DNA of 23,741 bases from CAYTLQ01 sp964438715. Its GTDB lineage: Bacteria; Bacteroidota; Ignavibacteria; Ignavibacteriales; Ignavibacteriaceae. The stretch is taken from the NCBI GenBank assembly GCA_964438715.1, contig CAYTLQ010000168.1, positions 1-23,741 on the forward strand, given 5' to 3'. The notes below the pieces were generated by a model, which saw only the letters and a list, made by a program, of their open reading frames with translations, was not told where the DNA came from and did no database searches. Within the stretch, counting starts at the first letter, position 1, and every line of letters begins with the position of its first letter. Shown here piece after piece: positions 1 through 6,689 of the stretch. The position numbers and the translations under genes are program-made.

Positions 1-284
1 TACTCAATTCCATATTGAAAAAATTTGCAATTGATTGCAAAACCAATTCCTGATCCAAAATGCTCCAGTTTCTTCGTTAAAATTGAGGATCGCAGAATAT
101 TATAAACATCTATGTAATGATTTAGTCCTTCGGCAGAATACCACTGATAAACATACCCTCCGCCTAAACCGGAATACATAACCATACCCAAACAATACTC
201 AAGCCCACAACAATCCTGAGCTTTTGTTTCATTAGGAAAAAATCCAAAAAAGAAGAATAGAGAAAATAATAACCTCCGGATCAT
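1..284 (-). CDS. Partial small secreted protein (N-terminal 94 residues)
   Basis: The reading frame is open from an ATG at 284 to the window edge, so only the N-terminus is seen. A strong Shine-Dalgarno sequence (AAAGGAGG, about 6 bases before the ATG) supports the start. The protein begins MIRRLLFSLFFFFGFF and continues to a TKAQ cleavage-like site near residue 23, a typical Sec signal peptide. The mature part opens with a cysteine cluster (QDCCGLEYC), then glycine- and aromatic-rich stretches (GLGGGYVYQWY, GSGIGFAINCKFF). These could be outer-membrane beta-strands, but that is inference. I do not recognise the family. It starts 26 bases after the stop of the MFSD1-like transporter, so the two are probably co-transcribed. 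Confidence 0.75.
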   Translation of the reverse strand, partial: MIRRLLFSLFFFFGFFPNETKAQDCCGLEYCLGMVMYSGLGGGYVYQWYSAEGLNHYIDVYNILRSSILTKKLEHFGSGIGFAINCKFFQYGIE

Positions 285-310
285 AGGGCGCCTCCTTTTG
301 TTAGGTAAAG

Positions 311-1672
311 TTATTTTTTTACTGAAGTATCCAGAAGTCCTTTACCATGATACTTATCTGAATTCTTCAATAATATTGCGAGAACAAGTCCCGAAAATCC
401 CAATGTGGAAAATATCCACATCCCCAAGGCATAACCACCAGGATTATCCGGCCCGGCCATTGAGTAATCATTTGCCCATCCTATAAGAATATTAAACCCG
501 GAAAGTCCAATATTCTGAATCATTGTCATAAGACCATAAGCAGTGCCAAGTTTTTCTTCATTTACAATTAATGCAACTGAGGGCCACATTACAGCAGGAA
601 TCAGAGAAAAGGCAATACCCATCATAGCCATAGGTATAATCAAATAATAGGGTATGATAGTTTTCTCAATACCAAAGAAAGCAAGGTCAACCGATAAGCC
701 TCCCGTTAATCCAATCGGCGAAGCCAAATCAATTTTATAAGCCATAATAAGATATACCGGAACAATAAGCAAGGAGCCGAACATCATGAGATACGAGCGC
801 TTGCCAATTTTGTCTGATAGCAATCCAAATAATGGCGTAAATATCATCGCCGCAAGTGTAAGGATACTCGATAAATTGCCTCCAACTTCTCTTGTCGTTC
901 CATGCGCTTCCTGAAAGAATTTAATTGCAAATGTCTGGAACGGAAACATTGCAGAGTAAAAGGTCACACATAGTAGTGAAATAATCCAGAACGATCTGTT
1001 AAAACTAAAAATTTGCTTAAAATCGATGTTTTCACTGCTTCCATCTTTTGAGGTATTATAGTGTTTTGAAGCATAAGCATCGGCGGCAAAATAAATTACG
1101 ATACAAAATATTGAAAAAATCCCTGCGGCCACTGAAACATAAAGAGGTCCCTGCCAGCCGCTATCGTACAGTCCTTTCCCCCATGTAGGTGAATTTAATG
1201 CCAGGAAAGAACCCAGTCTAGCTACCGTAAGATTTAATCCGAAAGCAAATGAAAGTTCTTTTCCTTTAAACCATTTTGCGACAATTGTTGTTATGGCAAC
1301 AATCATTGATTCAGCCCCAAGACCAAAAATCAATCTTCCAACTACCATAACATAAAAATTTCCTTCAAGGGCAGGAATAACGGCACCAATACCTACAAGC
1401 AGTGTAAAAATTAATACCGATTTTCGCGTACCAATTTTATCGATAATTAATCCACCGATAAAAACCATTAAAATATTCGGTAAACTGTATATTGCATTTA
1501 ACATTCCGATATTCGAATCCGAAAAGCCAAGCTGTGTTTTAAGCAAATCGGCAAGAGGACTTATGCAGTCATACACATAATAATTACCGAACATTGCCAG
1601 ACTAATCAGAAGTAAAACAGTCCAGCGTAAAACAACAGGTGGTTCTTTTTTTTCTATAATGTTCTCTTCCAT
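311..1672 (-). CDS. MFS transporter, MFSD1-like (putative dipeptide carrier)
   Basis: A 453-residue major facilitator with about 12 membrane segments. MFS motif A is visible in both halves: GGLIIDKIGTRK at 73-84 and GLLSDKIGKRS at 282-292. The N-terminal half closely resembles, from memory, eukaryotic MFSD1 in several places: YYVYD near 31-35, the YSLPN segment near 62-66, GRLIFGLGAES near 112-122 and WFKGKEL at 134-140. MFSD1 is known as a lysosomal dipeptide exporter, so dipeptide transport is a reasonable inference and is strengthened by the dipeptidase gene just upstream. The start follows AGGAG four bases before the ATG. An intrinsic terminator sits immediately before this ribosome binding site. 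The substrate is not proven by sequence; the MFS assignment is secure. Confidence 0.9.
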   Translation of the reverse strand: MEENIIEKKEPPVVLRWTVLLLISLAMFGNYYVYDCISPLADLLKTQLGFSDSNIGMLNAIYSLPNILMVFIGGLIIDKIGTRKSVLIFTLLVGIGAVIPALEGNFYVMVVGRLIFGLGAESMIVAITTIVAKWFKGKELSFAFGLNLTVARLGSFLALNSPTWGKGLYDSGWQGPLYVSVAAGIFSIFCIVIYFAADAYASKHYNTSKDGSSENIDFKQIFSFNRSFWIISLLCVTFYSAMFPFQTFAIKFFQEAHGTTREVGGNLSSILTLAAMIFTPLFGLLSDKIGKRSYLMMFGSLLIVPVYLIMAYKIDLASPIGLTGGLSVDLAFFGIEKTIIPYYLIIPMAMMGIAFSLIPAVMWPSVALIVNEEKLGTAYGLMTMIQNIGLSGFNILIGWANDYSMAGPDNPGGYALGMWIFSTLGFSGLVLAILLKNSDKYHGKGLLDTSVKK

Positions 1673-1683
1673 TGTACTCCTAT

Positions 1684-1727
1684 AAAAAAGTACTGCCGGC
1701 TTTGAATGACAGTAACAAAACCGGCAG
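1684..1727 (-). terminator. Intrinsic terminator between pepD and the MFSD1-like gene
   Basis: On the minus strand CTGCCGGTTTTG (1727-1716) pairs with CAAAGCCGGCAG (1704-1693), a 12-bp stem with one G-U pair and an 11-base loop. It is followed by TAC and six T (1689-1684). It ends transcription after pepD but lies only a few bases before the AGGAG site of the MFSD1-like gene, leaving no room for a promoter between them. Partial read-through or attenuation is therefore likely. Confidence 0.85.
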
Positions 1728-1747
1728 GTTTAAAAATGGCTTACATT

Positions 1748-3208
1748 CTAGTTTGATGGTGAATTCTTAAGGACACCTTTCAATAAATCCCAGAACTTTG
1801 CTACAGTGCTTATCTGAACTCTTTCATCGGGTGAATGTGCACCCAAAATTGTAGGTCCAAAGGATATCATATCCATATATGGATATTTTTCATTTATAAT
1901 CCCACACTCTAATCCCGCATGGATAGCTTTAACTTCAGGTTCATTACCATACATATTCTTATAAACATTCTTTACTGTTGCTAGTATTGGTGATTTGATA
2001 TTCGGTTTCCACCCCGGATACCCATCACCGGTTTTTACGGTAGCCCCTGCCAGTTCAAATACCGAACCGACTGCACGAACGACTTCCTCTTTTTCAGACT
2101 CAACCGAGCTTCGCTGACTAAGAATAATTTCAATCGTATTTTCTTTTGTTTCAATAACAGCAAGATTTGTTGAGGTTTCCACAAGACCCGGAATATCATA
2201 ACTCATTTTGAAAACGCCATTTGGTACTCCCATTAAAGCTCTTAATAAAGAAGTGGTTACTCCACTTTCAATTACCTTATTAAAATTGTTCACTTTCTCA
2301 TAAGTAATTTTTAGATCAGGCTCACTACTGCTGTTCTCTGCTTTAATGATTGTTTGTAATTCATTTAACAGGTTCTCAAATTCATTTGATCTATCAGCCG
2401 AAACCACAACATTGGCAAATGTTTCACGCGGAATTGCGTTATGTTTACTACCACCATTGATGGATACTAACTCAATTCCTACAGTTCTTACTGCCTGAAG
2501 CAGTACTCTGGCCATTACTTTTATTGCATTAACTCTTCCTGTGTGTATCTCAAGACCGGAATGACCTCCTTTGAGTCCTGTTACTTTAACCTGATAGGAA
2601 ACTGAATCGCCGGAATTATTAACTAAATTATACGGGAAAGAAACAAAACTGTTTTTTCCACCTGAACAACCAATGTAGAGAGCTCCATCTTCTTCAGAGT
2701 CGAGATTAATGAGAATCTTTCCCTCCAAAAAGCCGGATTGCAGTGCCTGCGCTCCAAATAGTCCGGTTTCCTCATCAAGAGTAAAAAGCGCTTCTATTGG
2801 TCCATGTTCAATATCATTTGATTCCAGCACTGCAAGCGCCGCAGCAACACCAATACCATTATCGGAACCGAGAGTTGTACCTTTTGCTCTTACCCAATCA
2901 CCATCAATAAAGGGTTGAATAGGGTCGTTTTCAAAATCATGTGTTACATCGCTGTTTTTTTCAGCAACCATATCCAAATGACCTTGTAAAACTATACCTG
3001 TTTTGTTTTCGTATCCTTTTGTTGCGGGTTTTTTTATTACAATATTGCCAAAATTATCCCGTTTGTATTCCAGATTGTTTTTAATTGCAAAATCAATTAC
3101 ATATTGAGCGATTTTTTCTTCTTTTCTCGAGGGTCTTGGATGTTTACAAATTTCTCCGAAGTGATGCCATACCAACTCGGGTTTAAGATGACTCAAAATA
3201 TTTGACAT
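1748..3208 (-). CDS. pepD: Aminoacyl-histidine dipeptidase / beta-Ala-His dipeptidase (M20C)
   Basis: A 486-residue cytosolic zinc aminopeptidase of the PepD family that cleaves a broad range of unblocked dipeptides. Length matches the family (about 485). Expected metal and catalytic residues are all in place: QGHLDMV with H77 and D79, GSDNGIG with D116, DEETG with E146/E147, NLDSEEDG with D170, and GAHSPDE with H458. The lid/dimerisation region carries GGHSGLEIHTGR (H216) and SKHNAIPRE. There is no signal peptide. The start is one base after the stop of the upstream PqqD-like gene, with AAAGGA seven bases before the ATG inside that gene, so translation is probably coupled. Neighbouring peptide transporters fit a role in using imported or recycled dipeptides. 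Confidence 0.96.
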   Translation of the reverse strand: MSNILSHLKPELVWHHFGEICKHPRPSRKEEKIAQYVIDFAIKNNLEYKRDNFGNIVIKKPATKGYENKTGIVLQGHLDMVAEKNSDVTHDFENDPIQPFIDGDWVRAKGTTLGSDNGIGVAAALAVLESNDIEHGPIEALFTLDEETGLFGAQALQSGFLEGKILINLDSEEDGALYIGCSGGKNSFVSFPYNLVNNSGDSVSYQVKVTGLKGGHSGLEIHTGRVNAIKVMARVLLQAVRTVGIELVSINGGSKHNAIPRETFANVVVSADRSNEFENLLNELQTIIKAENSSSEPDLKITYEKVNNFNKVIESGVTTSLLRALMGVPNGVFKMSYDIPGLVETSTNLAVIETKENTIEIILSQRSSVESEKEEVVRAVGSVFELAGATVKTGDGYPGWKPNIKSPILATVKNVYKNMYGNEPEVKAIHAGLECGIINEKYPYMDMISFGPTILGAHSPDERVQISTVAKFWDLLKGVLKNSPSN

Positions 3209-3209
3209 A

Positions 3210-3581
3210 CTAATTCCTTTTTTCTTTTTTTAGTTCTTTAAATGTAATTAAATCCATCCGATAAAGTGATGAGTAAAAAGCCGTTACCCGATCATGCACC
3301 GGTTCAACTTTTTCACCAAAAATGGCTGACACTTCATCACATATTTCCCCAACAGTTTTAGCACCGTCTATTTTTAACCAGCAGACTTTACCAATTTCAT
3401 CCAACCGGTAATGTACATTCGGTTTTTTCAATAACGGTACTATTAGTCGTAATAAAATTTTATTGTAGAATCGGGGAATAATTATGAACAGATCGCCGGA
3501 ATCATTTTGAAAATGTTCGTTCTTTCTTTCCGGGGTTAAATCCAGGTAATTGACAATTTTCTTTTTGTTTTTACTAAACAT
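3210..3581 (-). CDS. PqqD-like (RRE-fold) small protein
   Basis: A 123-residue protein. The C-terminal two thirds (about 56-115) fit the PqqD family pattern: YRLDEIGKVCWLKIDGAKTV, then EI..EV...FGE, a helix with RV.AF..SL, and a final LITF. PqqD and related RiPP recognition elements are small winged-helix domains that bind a peptide leader and hand it to a modifying enzyme. Here no radical-SAM enzyme, cyclase or precursor peptide is visible nearby. The basic N-terminus (MFSKNKKK) has no signal peptide. It directly precedes pepD with a one-base gap, suggesting a joint role. The family call is from pattern recognition and the function in this context is unknown. Confidence 0.75.
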   Translation of the reverse strand: MFSKNKKKIVNYLDLTPERKNEHFQNDSGDLFIIIPRFYNKILLRLIVPLLKKPNVHYRLDEIGKVCWLKIDGAKTVGEICDEVSAIFGEKVEPVHDRVTAFYSSLYRMDLITFKELKKEKRN

Positions 3582-3685
3582 TTGTGTTCTAAACTTGCCG
3601 GACTGTTCCGCACTGATGCAGTTGATTAAACCAGTGACTTATTTAAGCCACATCGGAATAAGTACGAGGGTGAATTAATGAACAA

Positions 3686-3709
3686 TAACCCCACTGAAAA
3701 GTGGGGTTA
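3686..3709 (-). terminator. Intrinsic terminator after the OPT transporter gene
   Basis: TAACCCCAC (3709-3701 read on the minus strand) pairs perfectly with GTGGGGTTA (3694-3686), giving a 9-bp stem with a TTTTCA loop. The following bases are U-rich (TTGTTCATTAATT) without a perfect T-run. It lies 24 bases after the OPT stop codon and separates that gene from the PqqD-pepD unit. The hairpin is symmetric, so action on the other strand is possible, but no plus-strand gene needs it. Confidence 0.7.
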
Positions 3710-3732
3710 CTGAAATATTGATTATTTTTTAT

Positions 3733-5757
3733 TTAAACCATTGCCGATGGGGGTGCCGGATCATCAGGATTTCCTGCATTTGCCAAAGGCGTCTTAACGA
3801 GAACATATCCTACAACAACAAATACGAGCAAACTAAGCGCGAAAGTCGGTTGAGCAAATATTACCGGTACCTTCCATTCTACAACTGCAAAGAATGCAAA
3901 CAAGAGTCCTACAAGCGCTTCTCCGGCAATAAGTCCGGAGGCAAGTAACACGCCGTTATTTTCAATTCGCGCCTTCTGAGCCTCATTATGATTTCTTTTT
4001 GCTGACATCTTCTCCAAAATACCTTTTATTAATCCCCCAATAAAAATAGCGAATGATGTTTCCAGAGGGAGATACATTCCAACGCAAACAAGCATTGGAC
4101 TTTTGACCTTAAGCAATATAAAGCCTATAGCCATCAGAATACCTACAATGATGAGGGGCCAGGCCATATCGCCTCCGACTATTCCTTTCGACAAAATTGC
4201 CATAAGACTTGCCTGTGGAGCAGGATAAGCCTTTCCTCCAAGTCCGGTGCCACCTGTATTAATATCTCCCTGATGTAAAACCAGTAAGGGGAAAAACATT
4301 ACAGCAGATGAAAGAAGAATACCAAATAAATCTCCAACCTGCATTTTCCATGGGGTACCACCAAGTATATGACCAACTTTAAGATCTTGCAGCATTTCTC
4401 CTGCAACTGCTGCAGCAACGCAAATTACTGCCGCTACGCCAAGTACAGCCGCTATTCCCGACATCCCTTTTACTCCCAGAGCTACCATCAGCAGCGCCGC
4501 TATTATGAGTGTGGAAATAGTAAGTCCCGATATAGGATTATTACTGGAGCCAATCAAACCAACCAGGTATCCGGATACTGCCGCAAAAAAGAAACCTGCT
4601 ACAATCATTACCAATGTAGCAACTAAAGCGGCAACAACATCTTGTGCGAAATATAAATAGATAACAAAAGTTGCGACGGCGGAAAGAAGAATACCAATAA
4701 AAACCCACTTAAAGTTCATATCTTTTTCAGTGCGTTTTTCGGAAGAAGCACTGCCGGAGGCTGCTTTTTTAACATCACCTATAGCACGGGAAAGTCCTGC
4801 TCCAAGACTTTTTCTCATTCTATAAAGAGTAAATGCTGCACTCATTAACATACCGCCTATAGCAATCGGACGAACAATTGTTCTCCAGATCTGATTCGCA
4901 AATCCAATCCATGTTTCGTCATTTACTGTAACATTTCCCTGCGCCTGCAATGATGCAAGCATTTCCGGACCGAGAAAATAAAGAAGCAGAGGCACAAATA
5001 AACCCCAAGCAAGAAGTCCTCCGGTAAAGTTAAGCGCCGCAAGATTAGGACCAATTATGTAACCAACACCCATATACGCCGGAGATACACCCGGAGTAGT
5101 GAGAAGTGCACCACCTCCGGCTTCAACAGATGCCCCTGAGCCGAATGTAATTTTTTTCTGTGCGAAAGCAATAAACTTTTCCCAGGAGGCTGCAAAGAAC
5201 TGAAGCTGTTTCAGTATTTGAATTAAAGCTCCGAGTCCCATTGCAAAAAAGAGATACTTTGCACCGCTGGCGCCAGACTGACCGGCTTTATGAATTTCCG
5301 ATGCGGCTACTGATTCCGGAAATGGCAAGTCTTTATCCTCAACCATAACACGGCGAAGTATTGTTACAAAAAGGATACCAACAACACCCCCCACAAACAT
5401 AATTGCTGTTGCTTCAAGATAGTGTTGCACGGTGTAAAACTCCGTCCACACACCGGCAATTAAAAATGCTGGTATAGTAAAGATGGCACCTGCTGCAACA
5501 GATTCACCAATCGATCCAACTGTTCTGGCAAAGTTTTCTTCAAGAATTGAACCTTTGAAGAGTTTTAACACAGCCATACCAATGACGGCCGCGGGGTATG
5601 TTGCCGCAATAGTCATACCCGCCTTTAAACCGAGGTAAGCATTCGCGGCTCCAAGTACAACTGACATTACCAACCCAATTACCAATGCACGGATGGTAAA
5701 CTCAGCCATATTTGATTCTGAGGAGACAAAAGGCACAAAGGGTTTTTGTTCTGCCAT
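3733..5757 (-). CDS. OPT-family oligopeptide transporter
   Basis: A 674-residue polytopic inner-membrane protein, within the usual size of bacterial OPT members (about 600-700). The N-terminus PFVPFVSSESNMAEFTIRA, the NAYLGLKAGMTIAATYPAAV segment near 44-63, the DLPFPES.A..EIHKAG loop, the YIIGPNLAALNFTGGLLAWG stretch and the GLGGKAYPAPQASLM loop are characteristic. A soluble charged loop (about 330-346) separates two membrane halves. OPT proteins are proton-coupled importers of oligopeptides or metal chelates; the local PepD favours peptides, but the substrate cannot be read from sequence. AAAGGA lies seven bases before the ATG. The gene has its own terminator and follows another one, so it probably forms a separate transcription unit with a promoter in a very short gap. 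Confidence 0.93.
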   Translation of the reverse strand: MAEQKPFVPFVSSESNMAEFTIRALVIGLVMSVVLGAANAYLGLKAGMTIAATYPAAVIGMAVLKLFKGSILEENFARTVGSIGESVAAGAIFTIPAFLIAGVWTEFYTVQHYLEATAIMFVGGVVGILFVTILRRVMVEDKDLPFPESVAASEIHKAGQSGASGAKYLFFAMGLGALIQILKQLQFFAASWEKFIAFAQKKITFGSGASVEAGGGALLTTPGVSPAYMGVGYIIGPNLAALNFTGGLLAWGLFVPLLLYFLGPEMLASLQAQGNVTVNDETWIGFANQIWRTIVRPIAIGGMLMSAAFTLYRMRKSLGAGLSRAIGDVKKAASGSASSEKRTEKDMNFKWVFIGILLSAVATFVIYLYFAQDVVAALVATLVMIVAGFFFAAVSGYLVGLIGSSNNPISGLTISTLIIAALLMVALGVKGMSGIAAVLGVAAVICVAAAVAGEMLQDLKVGHILGGTPWKMQVGDLFGILLSSAVMFFPLLVLHQGDINTGGTGLGGKAYPAPQASLMAILSKGIVGGDMAWPLIIVGILMAIGFILLKVKSPMLVCVGMYLPLETSFAIFIGGLIKGILEKMSAKRNHNEAQKARIENNGVLLASGLIAGEALVGLLFAFFAVVEWKVPVIFAQPTFALSLLVFVVVGYVLVKTPLANAGNPDDPAPPSAMV

Positions 5758-5774
5758 TATCTATTCCTTTTAAC

Positions 5775-5819
5775 TTGAGTGAGTGTATTATTATCGAGCG
5801 ATTAAAAAAAATCACTCAA
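5775..5819. repeat. Inverted repeat TTGAGTGA / TCACTCAA in the OPT leader
   Basis: TTGAGTGA at 5775-5782 and its exact complement TCACTCAA at 5812-5819 are separated by 29 bases in the short gap before the OPT gene. The second arm is also the 3' arm of the DUF2400 terminator, so it can pair with either partner in RNA. The repeat could be a regulator binding site or an alternative RNA fold; neither is shown. Confidence 0.5.
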
Positions 5820-5833
5820 ATATATTGAGTAAT
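5804..5833 (-). terminator. Intrinsic terminator after the DUF2400 gene
   Basis: On the minus strand ATTACTCAA (5833-5825) pairs with TTGAGTGAT (5819-5811) as a 9-bp stem with one G-U pair and a five-base TATAT loop. A run of seven T follows (5810-5804). It lies 31 bases after the stop codon of the DUF2400 gene and only about 46 bases before the OPT start. Confidence 0.82.
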
Positions 5834-5864
5834 TCCCTTGTGAACAAAGTATTTTTATTACTTT

Positions 5865-6674
5865 CTAAAATTCTTCTCCCCGAATACCTATATGACAAAG
5901 TGCAAAATCATAACGAACCGGATCAGCAGAATTAAAGGCACGGAGCGCTTTTGTTATTTCTTCTGCCATTTTCCAGTCGGGCACTTTACGCTTCGTAAAT
6001 CCTAATCGTTTACTAATTCTTGCGATATGGACATCAACAGGTATAACTAATTCAGATGGTGACAAATACTTCCATAATCCAAAGTCAATATGATCTTTTC
6101 GCACCATCCATCGTAAAAACAGATTAAGCCGCTTACAACTACTTCCCTTTCTCGGATCAGGAAGAAAAAACTTCAATCCAGGTGAAGCTTTAATTTCCCT
6201 CTCATTAAGAAATTTTTGCAATCTGTCGTGTAAATTTGCAAGCAATATTTTTACTTTTTCTGTTTCTCCAATCGATAGTTCCCTGAAATATTCACCTATT
6301 CCCTTTTTTTTCAACATCTCATCGCGTATAAAAATGAGAAAGTAGCAAATATCAGTAGTAGTATAAAATCGGTGCTGAATTCCCTTGAAAGAGAGAAATA
6401 GTTTCTCATCTTCAATGTTTTTCAGCCATAATACAGGAGTTTCTCCTACCACATCAAATATTTTTTTTAGCGAGGCATTTATCTGCCTGACCCCACCATA
6501 AGCAAATGATGAGGAAAGTAAACCGGCTAATTCTATATCCTCCCGATTACTAAACCAATATAAAAAATCAATCGGGTCAGGACTTATCCTGTTTCTTCCG
6601 TACTCACGATAGTGCCATTCTAAACGCTCACGAATGTATTCGGTATTACTGTCTATGAAACTATCAGAAATAAT
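5865..6674 (-). CDS. TIGR02757/DUF2400 family protein, probable ATT start
   Basis: The product would be 269 residues, matching the family's usual 250-260. A conventional start allows only a GTG at 6452 (195 residues), but the conserved region begins far earlier: SPDPIDFLYWF at 31-41, EDIELAGLLSSSFAYG at 45-60 and RQINASLKKIFD at 63-74 are family-typical and lie upstream of that GTG. The frame has no ATG, GTG or TTG between the preceding TAA (6690-6692) and 6452. ATT at 6674 (or 6671) follows GAGGG with seven bases spacing. Later motifs include PVDVHIARISKRLG and RYDFALCHIGI, which resemble the end of a helix-hairpin-helix glycosylase-type fold. Function is unknown. It lies 15 bases after the BNR gene, so translation probably re-initiates. 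Confidence 0.85.
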   Translation of the reverse strand: MISDSFIDSNTEYIRERLEWHYREYGRNRISPDPIDFLYWFSNREDIELAGLLSSSFAYGGVRQINASLKKIFDVVGETPVLWLKNIEDEKLFLSFKGIQHRFYTTTDICYFLIFIRDEMLKKKGIGEYFRELSIGETEKVKILLANLHDRLQKFLNEREIKASPGLKFFLPDPRKGSSCKRLNLFLRWMVRKDHIDFGLWKYLSPSELVIPVDVHIARISKRLGFTKRKVPDWKMAEEITKALRAFNSADPVRYDFALCHIGIRGEEF

Positions 6675-6681
6675 AAATGAA

Positions 6682-6686
6682 CCCTC
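6682..6686 (-). promoter_or_regulatory. Ribosome binding site supporting an ATT start
   Basis: GAGGG on the minus strand begins four bases after the stop codon of the BNR gene and sits seven bases before ATT at 6674. It is the only purine-rich site placed to start the full-length DUF2400 protein. Confidence 0.5.
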
Positions 6687-6689
6687 TAT

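Noticed and set aside
4369..4626. Plus-strand open frames inside the OPT, PepD, amylase and PBP4 genes
   Set aside because: Their translations are low-complexity or unlike any protein family, and they lie wholly within strongly supported genes on the other strand.
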